From Nomia melanderi (taxonomy: Eukaryota; Arthropoda; Insecta; Hymenoptera; Halictidae): 64,000 nucleotides of DNA. Made by a program: the position numbers and the translations under genes. The stretch lies in the NCBI RefSeq assembly GCF_051020985.1, contig NW_027475130.1, positions 12,294,001-12,358,000 on the forward strand. The letters are read 5' to 3'. Positions 25,565 to 38,830 of the stretch are shown here, one piece after another; position 1 is the first letter of the stretch; every line of letters starts with the position of its first letter. The notes beneath the pieces are model-generated. The model worked only from the letters and a program-made list of their open reading frames with translations, had not been told where the DNA came from and did no database searches.

Positions 25565-28500
25565 TTGGTTTATTGCGCTATCTCTAATAGCACCCGAGAT
25601 ATCACCAGATATATATTGGATTTTACCCTGACCCTGAGTGTCCGGCCCCATGAGACTGTGCTTTTCTCGGCCCCTGGTGGTCCGAGGTCGTTCCCGCTGC
25701 ACAGATTCATGCGCCAGGGCCTCCTACAGACAATGCACTTTGATTTATTGCGCTATCTGTTATAGCACCCGAGATATCACCAGATATATATTGGATTTTA
25801 CCCTGACCCTGAGTGTCCGGCCCCATGAGACGGTCGTTGTCTCGGCCCCTGGAGGTCCGAGGACGTTCCCGCTGCACAGATTCATGCGCCAGGGCCTCCT
25901 ACAGGTAATGCACTTTGATTTATTGCGCTATCTGTAATAGCAGCCGAGATCTCACCAGATCTATATTGGATTTTCCCCTGACCCTGAGTGCCCGGCCCCA
26001 TGAGACTGTGGTTTTCTCGGCCCCTGGTGGTCCGAGGACGTTCCCGCTGCACAGATTCATGCGCCAGGGCCTCCTACAGGTAATGCACTTTGATTTATTG
26101 CGCTATCTGTAATAGCAGCCGAGATATCACCAGATCTATATTGGATTTTCCCCTGACCCTGAGTGTCCGGCCCCATGAGACTGTGGTTTTCTCGGCCCCT
26201 GGTGGTCCGCGGTCGTTCCCGCTTCACAGATTCATGCGCCAGGGCCTCCTGCAGATAATTCACTTTGGTTTATTGCGCTATCTCTAATAGCACCCGAGAT
26301 ATCACCAGATATATATTGGATTTTACCCTGACCCTGAGTGTCCGGCCCCATGAGACTGTGCTTTTCTCGGCCCCTGGTGGTCCGAGGTCGTTCCCGCTGC
26401 ACAGATTCATGCGCCAGGGCCTCCTACAGACAATGCACTTTGATTTATTGCGCTATCTGTTATAGCACCCGAGATATCACCAGATATATATTGGATTTTA
26501 CCCTGACCCTGAGTGTCCGGCCCCATGAGACGGTCGTTGTCTCGGCCCCTGGAGGTCCGAGGACGTTCCCGCTGCACAGATTCATGCGCCAGGGCCTCCT
26601 ACAGGTAATGCACTTTGATTTATTGCGCTATCTGTAATAGCAGCCGAGATCTCACCAGATCTATATTGGATTTTCCCCTGACCCTGAGTGCCCGGCCCCA
26701 TGAGACTGTGGTTTTCTCGGCCCCTGGTGGTCCGAGGACGTTCCCGCTGCACAGATTCATGCGCCAGGGCCTCCTACAGGTAATGCACTTTGATTTATTG
26801 CGCTATCTGTAATAGCAGCCGAGATATCACCAGATCTATATTGGATTTTCCCCTGACCCTGAGTGTCCGGCCCCATGAGACTGTGGTTTTCTCGGCCCCT
26901 GGTGGTCCGCGGTCGTTCCCGCTTCACAGATTCATGCGCCAGGGCCTCCTGCAGATAATTCACTTTGGTTTATTGCGCTATCTCTAATAGCACCCGAGAT
27001 ATCACCAGATATATATTGGATTTTACCCTGACCCTGAGTGTCCGGCCCCATGAGACTGTGCTTTTCTCGGCCCCTGGTGGTCCGAGGTCGTTCCCGCTGC
27101 ACAGATTCATGCGCCAGGGCCTCCTACAGACAATGCACTTTGATTTATTGCGCTATCTGTTATAGCACCCGAGATATCACCAGATATATATTGGATTTTA
27201 CCCTGACCCTGAGTGTCCGGCCCCATGAGACGGTCGTTGTCTCGGCCCCTGGAGGTCCGAGGACGTTCCCGCTGCACAGATTCATGCGCCAGGGCCTCCT
27301 ACAGGTAATGCACTTTGATTTATTGCGCTATCTGTAATAGCAGCCGAGATCTCACCAGATCTATATTGGATTTTCCACTGACCCTGAGTGCCCGGCCCCA
27401 TGAGACTGTGGTTTTCTCGGCCCCTGGTGGTTCGAGGACGTTCCCGCTGCACAGATTCATGCGCCAGGGCCTCCTACAGGTAATGCACTTTGATTTATTG
27501 CGCTATCTGTAATAGCAGCCGAGATATCACCAGATCTATATTGGATTTTCCCCTGACCCTGAGTGTCCGGCCCCATGAGACTGTGGTTTTCTCGGCCCCT
27601 GGTGGTCCGCGGTCGTTCCCGCATCACAGATTCATGCGCCAGGGCCTCCTGCAGATAATTCACTTTGGTTTATTGCGCTATCTCTAATAGCACCCGAGAT
27701 ATCACCAGATATATATTGGATTTTACCCTGACCCTGAGTGTCCGGCCCCATGAGACTGTGCTTTTCTCGGCCCCTGGTGGTCCGAGGTCGTTCCCGCTGC
27801 ACAGATTCATGCGCCAGGGCCTCCTACAGACAATGCACTTTGATTTATTGCGCTATCTGTTATAGCACCCGAGATATCACCAGATATATATTGGATTTTA
27901 CCCTGACACTGAGTGTCCGGCCCCATGAGACGGTCGTTGTCTCGGCCCCTGGAGGTCCGAGGACGTTCCCGCTGCACAGATTCATGCGCCAGGGCCTCCT
28001 ACAGGTAATGCACTTTGATTTATTGCGCTATCTGTAATAGCAGCCGAGATCTCACCAGATCTATATTGGATTTTCCCCTGACCCTGAGTGCCCGGCCCTA
28101 TGAGACTGTGGTTTTCTCGGCCCCTGGTGGTCCGAGGACGTTCCCGTTGCACAGATTCATGCGCAAGGGCCTCCTGCAGATAATTCACTTTGGTTTATTG
28201 CGCTATCTGTAATAGCACCCGAGATATCACCAGATCTATATTGGATTTTCCCCTGACCCTGAGTGTCCGGCCCCATGAGACTGTGGTTTTCTCGGCCCCT
28301 GGTGGTCCGGGGTCGTTCCCGTTGCACAGATTCATGCGCCAGGGCCTCCTGCAGATAATTCACTTTGGTTTATTGCGCTATCTCTAATAGCACCCGAGAT
28401 ATCACCAGATATATATTGGATTTTTCACTGACCCTGAGCGTCCGGCCCCATGAGACTGTGGTTTTCTCGGCCCCTGGTGTTCCGAGGTCGTTCCCGCTGC

Positions 28501-28889
28501 ACAGGTTCATGCGCCAGGGTCTCCTACAGACAATGCACTTTGATTTATTGCGCTATCTGTAATAGCACCCGAGATATCACCACATATATATTGGATTTTT
28601 CACTGACCCTGAGTGTCCGCCCCCATGAGACGGTGGTTTTCTCGGTCCCTGGTGTTCCGCGGTCGTTCCCGCTGCACAGATTCATGCGCCAGGGCCTCCT
28701 ACAGACAATGCACTTTGATTTATTGCGCTATCTCTAATAGCACCCGAGATATCACCAGATATATATTGGATTTTCCCCTGACCCTGAGTGTCCGGCCCCA
28801 TGAGACTATGGTTTTCTCGGCCCCTGGTGGTCCGAGGTCGTTCCCGTTGCACAGATTCATGCGCCAGGGCCTCCTGCAGATAACTCACT
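25565..28889 (+). repeat. 19-monomer (3325-bp) unit, copy 2
   Basis: Offset is exactly 3325 bp from copy 1 throughout, including the four 700-bp repeats at 25565, 26265, 26965 and 27665 and the CGCATCACAG marker near 27621. Similarity to the start of copy 1 continues to about 28989, then breaks where CTGTGCTTT becomes CTGTGGTTT. So there are two full copies and no third. Confidence 0.9.
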
Positions 28890-29514
28890 TTGGTTTATTG
28901 CGCTATCTCTAATAGCACCCGAGATATCACCAGATATATATTGGATTTTACCCTGACCCTGAGTGTCCGGCCCCATGAGACTGTGGTTTTCTCGGCCCCT
29001 GGTGGTCCGAGGACGTTCCCATTGCACAGATTCATGCGCAAGGGCCTCCTGCAGATAATTCACTTTGGTTTATTGCGCTATCTGTAATAGCACCCGAGAT
29101 ATCACCAGATCTATATTGGATTTTCCCCTGACCCTGAGTGTCCGGCCCCATGAGACTGCGGTTTTCTCGGCCCCTGGTGGTCCGAGGTCGTTCCCGCTGC
29201 ACACATTCATGCGCCAGGGCCTCCTGCAGATAATTCACTATGGTTTATTGCGCTATCTCTAATAGCACCCGAGATATCACCAGATCTATATTGGATTTTC
29301 CCCTGACCCTGAGTGTCCGGCCCCATGAGACTGTGGTTTTCTCGGCCCCTGGTGGTCCGGGGTCGTTCCCGCTGCACAGATTCATGCGCCAGGGCCTCCT
29401 ACAGACAATGCACTTTGATTTATTGCGCTATCTCTAATAGCACCCGAGATATCACCAGATATATATTGGATTTTCCCCTGTCCCTGAGTGTCCGGCCCCA
29501 TGAGACTATGGTTT

Positions 29515-32240
29515 TCTCGGCCCCTGGTGGTCCGAGGTCGTTCCCGTTGCACAGATTCATGCGCCAGGGCCTCCTGCAGATAACTCACTTTGGTTTATTG
29601 CGCTATCTCTAATAGCACCCGAGATATCACCAGATATATATTGGATTTTTCCCTGACCCTGAGTGTCCGGCCCCATGAGACGGTGGTTTTCTCGGCCCCT
29701 GGTGGTCCGCGGTCGTTCCCGCTGCACAGATTCATGCGCCAGGGCCTCCTGCAGATAATTCACTTTCGTTTATTGCGCTATCTCTAATAGCACCCGAGAC
29801 ATCACCAGATATATATTGGATTTTTCCCTTACCCTGAGTGTCCGGCCCCATGAGACGGTGGTTTTCACGGCCCCTGGTGGTCCTAGGTCGTTCCCGCTGC
29901 ACAGATGCATGCGCCAGGGCCTCCTGCAGATAATTCCCTTTGACTTATTGCGCTATCTCTAATAGCGCCCGAGATATCACCAGATATATATTGGATTTTT
30001 CCCTGACCCTGAGTGTCCGGCCCCATGAGACTGCGGTTTTCTCGGCCCCTGGTGGTCCGAGGTCGTTCCCGCTGCACACATTCATGCGCCAGGGCCTCCT
30101 ACAGACAATGCACTTTGATTTATTGCTCTATCTGTAATAGCACCCGAGATATCACCAGATATATATTGGATTTTCCCCTGACCCTGAGTGTCCGGCCCCA
30201 TGAGACTGTGGTTTTCTCGGCCCCTGGTGGTCCGAGGACGTTCCCGCTGCACAGATTCATGCGCCAGGGCCTCCTACAGGTAATGCACTTTGATTTATTG
30301 CGCTATCTGTAATAGCAGCCGAGATATCACCAGATCTATATTGGATTTTCCCCTGACCCTGAGTGTCCGGCCCCATGAGACTGTGGTTTTCTCGGCCCCT
30401 GGTGGTCCGAGGACGTTCCCGTTGCACAGATTCATGCGCAAGGGCCTCCTGCAGGTAATTCACTTTGGTTTATGGCGCTATCTCTAATAGCACCCGAGAT
30501 ATCACCAGATATATATTGGATTTTTCCCCGTCCCTGAGTGTCCGGCCCCATGAGACGGTGGTTCTCTCGGCCGCTGGTGGTCCGAGGTCTTTCCCGCTGG
30601 CCAGATTCATGCGCCAGGGCCTCCTACAGACAATGCACTTTGATGTATTGCGCTATCTGTAATAGCACCCGAGATATCACCAGATATATATTGGATTTTT
30701 CACTGACCCTGAGTGTCCGGCCCCATGAGACGGTCGTTTTCTCGGCCCCTGGTGGTCCGAGGTCGTTCCCGTTGCACAGATTCATGCGCCAGGGTCTCCT
30801 ACAGGTAATGCACTTTGATTTATTGCGCTATCTGTAATAGCACCCGAGATATCACCAGATCTATATTGGATTTTCCCCTGACCCTGAGTGTCCGGCCCCA
30901 TGAGACTGTGGTTTTCTCGGCCCCTGGTGGTCCGAGGACGTTCCCGTTGCACAGATTCATGCGCCAGGGCCTCCTGCAGATAATTCACTTTGGTTTATTG
31001 TGCTATCTGTAATAGCACCCGAGATATCACCAGATCTATATTGGATTTTCCCCTGACCCTGAGTGTCCGGCCCCATGAGACTGTGGTTTTCTCGGCCCCA
31101 GGTGGTCCGGGGTCGTTCCCGTTGCACAGATTCATGCGCCAGGGCCTCCTGCAGATAATTCACTTTGGTTTATTGCGCTATCTCTAATAGCACCCGAGAT
31201 ATCACCAGATATATATTGGATTTTTCCCCGTCCCTGAGTGTCCGGCCCCATGAGACGGTGGTTCTCTCGGCCGCTGGTGGTCCGAGGTCTTTCCCGCTGG
31301 CCAGATTCATGCGCCAGGGCCTCCTACAGACAATGCACTTTGATGTATTGCGCTATCTGTAATAGCACCCGAGATATCACCAGATATATATTGGATTTTT
31401 CACTGACCCTGAGTGTCCGGCCCCATGAGACGGTCGTTTTCTCGGCCCCTGGTGGTCCGAGGTCGTTCCCGCTGCACAGATTCATGCGCCAGGGTCTCCT
31501 ACAGGTAATGCACTTTGATTTATTGCGCTATCTGTAATAGCACCCGAGATATCACCAGATCTATATTGGATTTTCCCCTGACCCTGAGTGTCCGGCCCCA
31601 TGAGACTGTGGTTTTCTCGGCCCCTGGTGGTCCGAGGACGTTCCCGTTGCACAGATTCATGCGCAAGGGCCTCCTGCAGATAATTCACTTTGGTTTATTG
31701 TGCTATCTGTAATAGCACCCGAGATATCACCAGATCTATATTGGATTTTCCCCTGACCCTGAGTGTCCGGCCCCATGAGACTGTGGTTTTCTCGGCCCCA
31801 GGTGGTCCGGGGTCGTTCCCGTTGCACAGATTCATGCGCCAGGGCCTCCTGCAGATAATTCACTTTGGTTTATTGCGCTATCTCTAATAGCACCCGAGAT
31901 ATCACCAGATATATATTGGATTTTTCACTGACCCTGAGCGTCCGGCCCCATGAGACGGTCGTTTTCTCGGCCCCTGGTGGTCCGAGGTCGTTCCCGCTGC
32001 ACAGGTTCATGCGCCAGGGTCTCCTACAGACAATGCACTTTGATTTATTGCGCTATCTGTAATAGCACCCGAGATATCACCACATATATATTGGATTTTT
32101 CACTGACCCTGAGTGTCCGGCCCCATGAGGCGGTCGTTTTCTCGGCCCCTGGTGGTCCGAGGTCATTCCCGCTGCACAGAATCATGCGCCAGGGCCTCCT
32201 GCAGATAATTCACTTTGGTTTATTGCGCTATCTCTAATAG
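29515..32240 (+). repeat. Right member of the long-range paralogous block, longer by 1 + 4 monomers
   Basis: This aligns with 6590-8440 in three pieces with offsets 22925, 23100 and 23800 bp. The steps of 175 and 700 bp show that this copy has an extra monomer at about 29970-30145 (the CTGCGG/CACACATTC type) and an extra four-monomer repeat at 30481-31880. Everything else is collinear with scattered substitutions. Gains are exact multiples of the monomer. Confidence 0.82.
30481..31880 (+). repeat. Tandem 700-bp duplication inside the right paralogous block
   Basis: The segment 30481-31180 is repeated at 31181-31880. Two differences were noted (GTTGCACAG against GCTGCACAG near 30772/31472, and GCGCCAGGG against GCGCAAGGG near 30964/31664). 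The paralogous left region near 7.4-8.1 kb has this unit once. Confidence 0.88.
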
Positions 32241-33292
32241 CACCCGAGTTATCACCAGATATATATTGGATTTTCCCCTGACCCTGAGTGTCCGGCCCAA
32301 TGAGACTGTGGTTTTCTCGGCCCCTGGTGGTCCGAGGTCGTTCCCGCTGCACAGATTCATGCGCCAGGGCCTCCTACAGACAATGCACTTTGATTTATTG
32401 CGCTATCTGTAATAGCACCCGAGATATCACCAGATATATATTGGATTTTTCACTGACCCTGAGTGTCCGGCCCCATGAGACGGTCGTTTTCTCGGCCCCT
32501 GGTGGTCCGCGGTCGTTCCCGCTGCACAGATTCATGCGCCAGGGCCTCCTGTAGATAATTCACTTTGGTTTATTGCGCTATCTCTAATAGCACCCGAGAT
32601 ATCACCAGATATATATTGGATTTTACCCTGACCCTGAGTGTCCGGCCCCATGAGACTGTGCTTTTCTCGGCCCCTGGTGGTCCGAGGTCGTTCCCGCTGC
32701 ACAGATTCATGCGCCAGGGCCTCCTACAGACAATGCACTTTGATTTATTGCGCTATCTGTTATAGCACCCGAGATATAACCAGATATATATTGGATTTTA
32801 CCCTGACCCTGAGTGTCCGGCCCCATGAGACGGTCGTTGTCTCGGCCCCTGGAGGTCCGAGGACGTTCCCGCTGCACAGATTCATGCGCCAGGGCCTCCT
32901 ACAGGTAATGCACTTTGATTTATTGCGCTATCTGTAATAGCAGCCGAGATATCACCAGATCTATATTGGATTTTCCCCTGACCCTGAGTGTCCGGCCCCA
33001 TGAGACTGTGGTTTTCTCGGCCCCTGGTGGTCCGAGGACGTTCCCGTTGCACAGATTCATGCGCAAGGGCCTCCTGCAGATAATTCACTTTGGTTTATTG
33101 CGCTATCTGTAATAGCACCCGAGATATCACCAGATCTATATTGGATTTTCCCCTGACCCTGAGTGTCGGGCCCCATGAGACTGTGGTTTTCTCGGCCCCT
33201 GGTGGTCCGGGGTCGTTCCCGTTGCACAGATTCATGCGCCAGGGCCTCCTGCAGATAATTCACTTTGGTTTATTGCGCTATCTCTAATAGCA

Positions 33293-34845
33293 CCCGAGAT
33301 ATCACCAGATATATATTGGATTTTTCACTGACCCTGAGCGTCCGGCCCCATGAGACTGTGGTTTTCTCGGCCCCTGGTGGTCCGAGGTCGTTCCCGCTGC
33401 ACAGGTTCATGCGCCAGGGTCTCCTACAGACAATGCACTTTGATTTATTGCGCTATCTGTAATAGCACCCGAGATATCACCACATATATATTGGATTTTT
33501 CACTGACCCTGAGTGTCCGGCCCCATGAGACGGTGGTTTTCTCGGTCCCTGGTGTTCCGAGGTCGTTCCCGCTGCACAGATTCATGCGCCAGGGCCTCCT
33601 ACAGACAATGCACTTTGATTTATTGCGCTATCTCTAATAGCACCCGAGATATCACCAGATATATATTGGATTTTCCCCTGACCCTGAGTGTCCGGCCCCA
33701 TGAGACTATGGTTTTCTCGGCCCCTGGTGGTCGGAGGTCGTTCCCGTTGCACAGATTCATGCGCCAGGGCCTCCTGCAGATAACTCACTTTGGTTTATTT
33801 CGCTATCTCTAATAGCACCCGAGATATCACCAGATATATATTGGATTTTTCCCTGACCCTGAGTGTCCGGCCCCATGAGACGGTGGTTTTCTCGGCCCCT
33901 GGTGGTCCTAGGTCGTTCCCGCTGCACAGATGCATGCGCCAGGGCCTCCTGCAGATAATTCCCTTTGGCTTATTGCGCTATCTCTAATAGCGCCCGAGAT
34001 ATCACCAGATATATATTGGATTTTTCCCTGACCCTGAGTGTCCGGCCCCATGAGACTGCGGTTTTCTCGGCCCCTGGTGGTCCGAGGTCGTTCCCGCTGC
34101 ACACATTTATGCGCCAGGGCCTCCTACAGACAATGCACTTTGATTTATTGCTCTATCTGTAATAGCACCCGAGATATCACCAGATATATATTGGATTTTC
34201 CCCTGACCCTGAGTGTCCGGCCCCATGAGACTGTGGTTTTCTCGGCCCCTGGTGGTCCGAGGACGTTCCCGTTGCACAGATTCATGCGCAAGGGCCTCCT
34301 GCAGATAATTCACTTTGGTTTATTGCTCTATCTGTAATAGCACCCGAGACATCACCAGATATATATTGGATTTTCCCCTGACCCTGAGTGTCCGGCCCCA
34401 TGAGACTGTGGTTTTCTCGGCCCCTGGTGGTCCGAGGTCGTTTCCGCTGCACAGATTCATGCGCCAGGGCCTCCTACAGACAATGCACTTTGATTTATTG
34501 CGCTATCTGTAATAGCACCCGGGATATCACCAGATATATATTGGATTTTTCCCTGACCCTGAGTGTCCGGCCCCATGAGACGGTGGATGTCTCGGCCCCT
34601 GATGGTCCGAGATCGTTCCCGCTGCACAGATTCATGCGCCAGGGCCTCCTGCAGACAATTCACTTTGGTTTATGGCGCTATCTCTAATAGCACCCGAGAT
34701 ATCACCAGATATATATTGGATTTTTCCCCGACCCTGAGTGTCCGGCCCCATGAGACGGTGGTTCTCTCGGCCGCTGGTGGTCCGAGGTCGTTCCCGCTGG
34801 CCAGATTCATGCGCCAGGGCCTCCTACAGACAATGCACTTTGATT
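33293..34845 (+). repeat. Block paralogous to 11943-13320 with one extra monomer
   Basis: The first part matches 11943-12890 at an offset of 21350 bp, the rest matches from 12871 at 21525 bp. One additional monomer therefore lies at about 34240-34415, a GGACG/GCGCAAGGG type. The right end also resembles 14450-14680, so this copy may be a mosaic of both units of the 12-14.5 kb repeat. Confidence 0.7.
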
Positions 34846-35889
34846 TATTGCGCTATCTGTTATAGCACCCGAGATATCACCAGATATATATTGGATTTTA
34901 CCCTGACCCTGAGTGTCCGGCCCCATGAGACGGTCGTTGTATCGGCCCCTGGAGGTCCGAGGACGTTCCCGCTGCACAGGTTCATGCGCCAGGGTCTCTT
35001 ACAGACAATGCACTTTGATTTATTGCGCTATCTGTAATAGCACCCGAGATATCACCACATATATATTGGATTTTTCACTGACCCTGAGTGTCCGGCCCCA
35101 TGAGACGGTGGTTGTCTCGGCCTCTGGTGGTCCGAGGTCGTTCCCGCTGGCCAGATTCATGCGCCAGGGCCTCCTACAGACAATGCACTATGATTTATTG
35201 CGCTATCTGTAATAGCACCCGAGATATCACCAGATCTATATTGGATTTTCCCCTGACCCTGAGTATCCGGCCCCATGAGACTGTGGTTTTCTCTGCCCCT
35301 GGTGGTCCGAGGTCGTTCCCGTTGCACAGATTCATGCGCCAGGGCCTCCTGCAGATAATTCACTTCGGTTTATTGCGCTATCTCTAATAGCACCCGAGAT
35401 ATCACCAGATATATATTGGATTTTTCACTGACCCTGAGCGTCCGGCCCGATGAGACGGTCGTTTTCTCGGCCCCTGGTGGTCCGAGAACGTTCCAGCTAC
35501 ACAGGTTCATGCGCCAGCGTCTCCTACAGACAATGCACTTTGATTTATTGCGCTATCTGTAATAGCACCCGAGATATCGCCAGATATATATTGGATTTTT
35601 CACTGACCCTGAGTGTCCTGCCGCATGAGACGGTGGTTTTCTCGGCCCCTGGTGTTCCGAGGTCGTTCCCGCTGCACAGATTCATGCGCCAGGGCCTCCT
35701 ACAGACAATGCACTTTGATTTATTGCGCTATCTCTAATAGCACCCGAGATATCACCAGATATATATTGGATTTTCCCCTGACCCTGAGTGTCCGGCCCCA
35801 TGAGACTGTGGTTTTCTCGGCCCCTGGTGGTCCGAGGTCGTTGCTGCTTCACAGATTCATGCACCAGGGCCTCCTACAGACAATGCACT

Positions 35890-36628
35890 TTGACTTATTG
35901 CGCTATCTGTAATAGCACCCGAGATATCACCAGATATATATTGGATTTTTCCCTGACCCTGAGTGTCCGGCCCCATGAGACGGTGGTTTTCTCGGCCCCT
36001 GGTTGTCCGAGGTCGTTCCCGCTGCACAGATTCATGCGCCAGGGCCTCCTGCAGATAATTCACTTTGGTTTATTGCGCTATCTCTAATAGCGCCCGAGAT
36101 ATCAACAGATATATATTGGATTTTTCCCTGACCCTGAGTGTCCGGCCCCATGAGACTGCGGTTTTCTCGGCCCCTGGTGGTCCGAGGTCGTTCCCGCTGC
36201 AAACATTCATGCGCCAGGGCCTCCTGCAGATAATTCACTTTAGTTTATTGCGCTATCTTTAATAGCACCCGAGATATCACCAGATATATATTGGATTTTC
36301 CCCTGACCCTGAGTGTCCGGCCCCATGAGACTGTGGTTTTCACGGCCCCTGGTGGTCCGAGGTCGTTCCCGCTGCACAGATTCATGCGCCAGGGCCTCCT
36401 ACAGACAATGCGCTTTGATTTATTGCGCTATCTGTAATAGCACCCGAGATATCACCAGATATATATTGGATTTTTCCCTGACCCTGAGTGTCCGGCCCCA
36501 TGAGACTGTGGTTTTTTCGGCCCCTGGTGGTCCGAGGTCGTTCCCGTTGCACAGATTCATGCGCCAGGGCCTCCTGCAGATAATTCACTTTGGTTTATTG
36601 CGCTATCTCTAATAGCACCCGAGATATC
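35890..36628 (+). repeat. Four-monomer block repeated at 41.1 kb
   Basis: This matches 41140-41878 at an offset of 5250 bp (30 monomers). Shared rare markers are ATCAACAG, CTGCAAACATTC, TTTAGTTTATTG with ATCTTTAATAG, GTTTTCACGG and AATGCGCTTTG. Differences include GGTTGTCC near 36002 and TTCGTGCGCC near 41281. Confidence 0.8.
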
Positions 36629-37255
36629 AACAGATATATATTGGATTTTCCCCTGACCCTGAGTGTCCGGCTCCTTGAGACTGTGGTTTTCTCGGCCCCT
36701 GGTGGTCCGAGGTCGTTCCCGCTGCACAGATTCATGGGCCAGGGCTTCCTACAGAGAATGCACTTTGATTTATTTCGCTATCTGTAATAGCACCCGAGAT
36801 ATCAGCAGATATATATTGGATTTTTCACTGACCCTGAGTGTCCGGCCCCATGAGACGGTCGTTTTCTCGGCCCCTGGTGGTCCGCGGTCGTTCCCGCTGC
36901 ACAGATTCATGCGCCAGGGCCTCCTGTAGATAATTCACTTTGGTTTATTGCGCTATCTCTAATAGCACCCGAGATATCACCAGATATATATTGGATTTTT
37001 CACTGACCCTGAGCGTCCGGCCCCATGAGACTGTGGTTTTCTCGGCCCCTGGTGGTCCGAGGTCGTTTCCGTTGCACAGATTCATGCGCCAGGGCCTCCT
37101 GCAGATAATTCACTTTGGTTTATTGCGCTATCTCTAATAGCACCCGAGATATCACCAGATATATATTGGATTTTTCACTGACCCTGAGCGTCCGGCCCCA
37201 TGAGACGGTCGTTTTCTCGGCCCCTGGTGGTCCGAGAGCGTTCCCGCTGAACAGG

Positions 37256-38830
37256 TTCATGCGCCAGGGCCTCCTACAGACAATGCACTTTGATTTATTG
37301 CGCTATCTGTAATAGCACCCGAGATATCACCAGATATATATTGGATTTTTCCCTGACCCTGAGTGTCCGGCCCCATGAGACTGTGGTTTTTTCGGCCCCT
37401 GGTGGTCCGAGGTCGTTCCCGTTGCACAGATTCATGCGCCAGGGCCTCCTGCAGATAACTCACTTTGGTTTATTGCGCTATCTCTAATAGCACCCAAGAT
37501 ATCACCAGATATATATTGAATTTTTCCCTGACCCTGAGTGTCCGGCCCCATGAGACTGTGGTTTTCTCGGCCCCTGGTGGTCCGAGGTCGTTCCCGCTGC
37601 ACAGATTCATGCGCCAGGGCCTCCTACAGACAATGCACTTTGATTTATTGCGCTATCTGTAATAGCACCCAAGATATCACCAGATAAATATTGGATTTTC
37701 CCCTGACCCTGAGTGTCCGGCCCCATGAGACTGTGCTTTTCTCGGCCCCTGGTGGTCCGAGGTCGTTCCCGCTGCACAGATTCATGCGCCAGGGCCTCCT
37801 ACAGACAATGCACTTTGATTTATTGCGCTATCTGTTATAGCACCAGAGATATCACCAGATATATATTGGATTTTACCCTGACCCTGAGTGTCCGGCCCCA
37901 TGAGACGGTCGTTGTCTCGGCCCCTGGAGGTCCGAGGACGTACCCGCTGCACAGATTCATGCGCCAGGGCCTCCTACAGGTAATGCACATTGATTTATTG
38001 CGCTATCTGTAATAGCAGCCGAGATATCACCAGATCTATATTGGATTTTCCCCTGACCCTGAGTGTCCGGCCCCATGAGACTGTGGTTTTCTCGGCCCCT
38101 GGTGGTCCGAGGACGTTCCCGTTGCACAGATTCATGCGCAAGGGCCTCCTGCAGATAATTCACTTTGGTTTATTGCGCTATCTGTAATAGCACCCGAGAT
38201 ATCACCAGATCTATATTGGATTTTCCCCTGACCCTGAGTGTCCGGCCCCATGAGACTGTGGTTTTCTCGGCCCCTGGTGGTCCGGGGTCGTTCCCGTTGC
38301 ACAGATTCATGCGCCAGGGCCTCCTGCAGATAATTCACTTTGGTTTATTGCGCCATCTCTAATAGCACCCGAGATATCACCAGATATATATTGGATTTTT
38401 CACTGACCCTGAGCGTCCGGCCCCATGAGACTGTGGTTTCCTCGGCCTCTGGTGGTCCGAGGTCGTTCCCGCTGCACAGGTTCATGCGCCAGGGTCTCCT
38501 ACAGACAATGCACTTTGATTTATTGCGCTATCTGTAATAGCACCCGAGATATCACCACATATATATTGGATTTTTCACTGACCCTGAGTGTCCGGCCCCA
38601 TGAGACGGTGGTTTTCTCGGTCCCTGGTGTTCCGAGGTCGTTCCCGCTGCACAGATTCATGCGCCAGGGCCTCCTACAGACAATGCACTTTGATTTATTG
38701 CGCTATCTCTAATAGCACCCGAGATATCACCAGATATATATTGGATTTTCCCCTGACCCTGAGTGTCCGGCCCCATGAGACTGCGGTTTTCTCGGCCCCT
38801 GGTGGTCCGAGGTCGTTCCCGCTGCACACA
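37256..38830 (+). repeat. Nine-monomer (1575-bp) unit, copy 1
   Basis: The unit is followed directly by a second copy from 38831. Shared rare markers include CACCCAAGATATC with TTGAATTTTTC, GATAAATATTGG, CACCAGAGATATC, GGACGTACCC, AATGCACATTG, CGCCATCTC and GTGGTTTCCTCGG. A third, partial copy lies at about 41885-43070 (offset 4200 bp). Confidence 0.85.
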
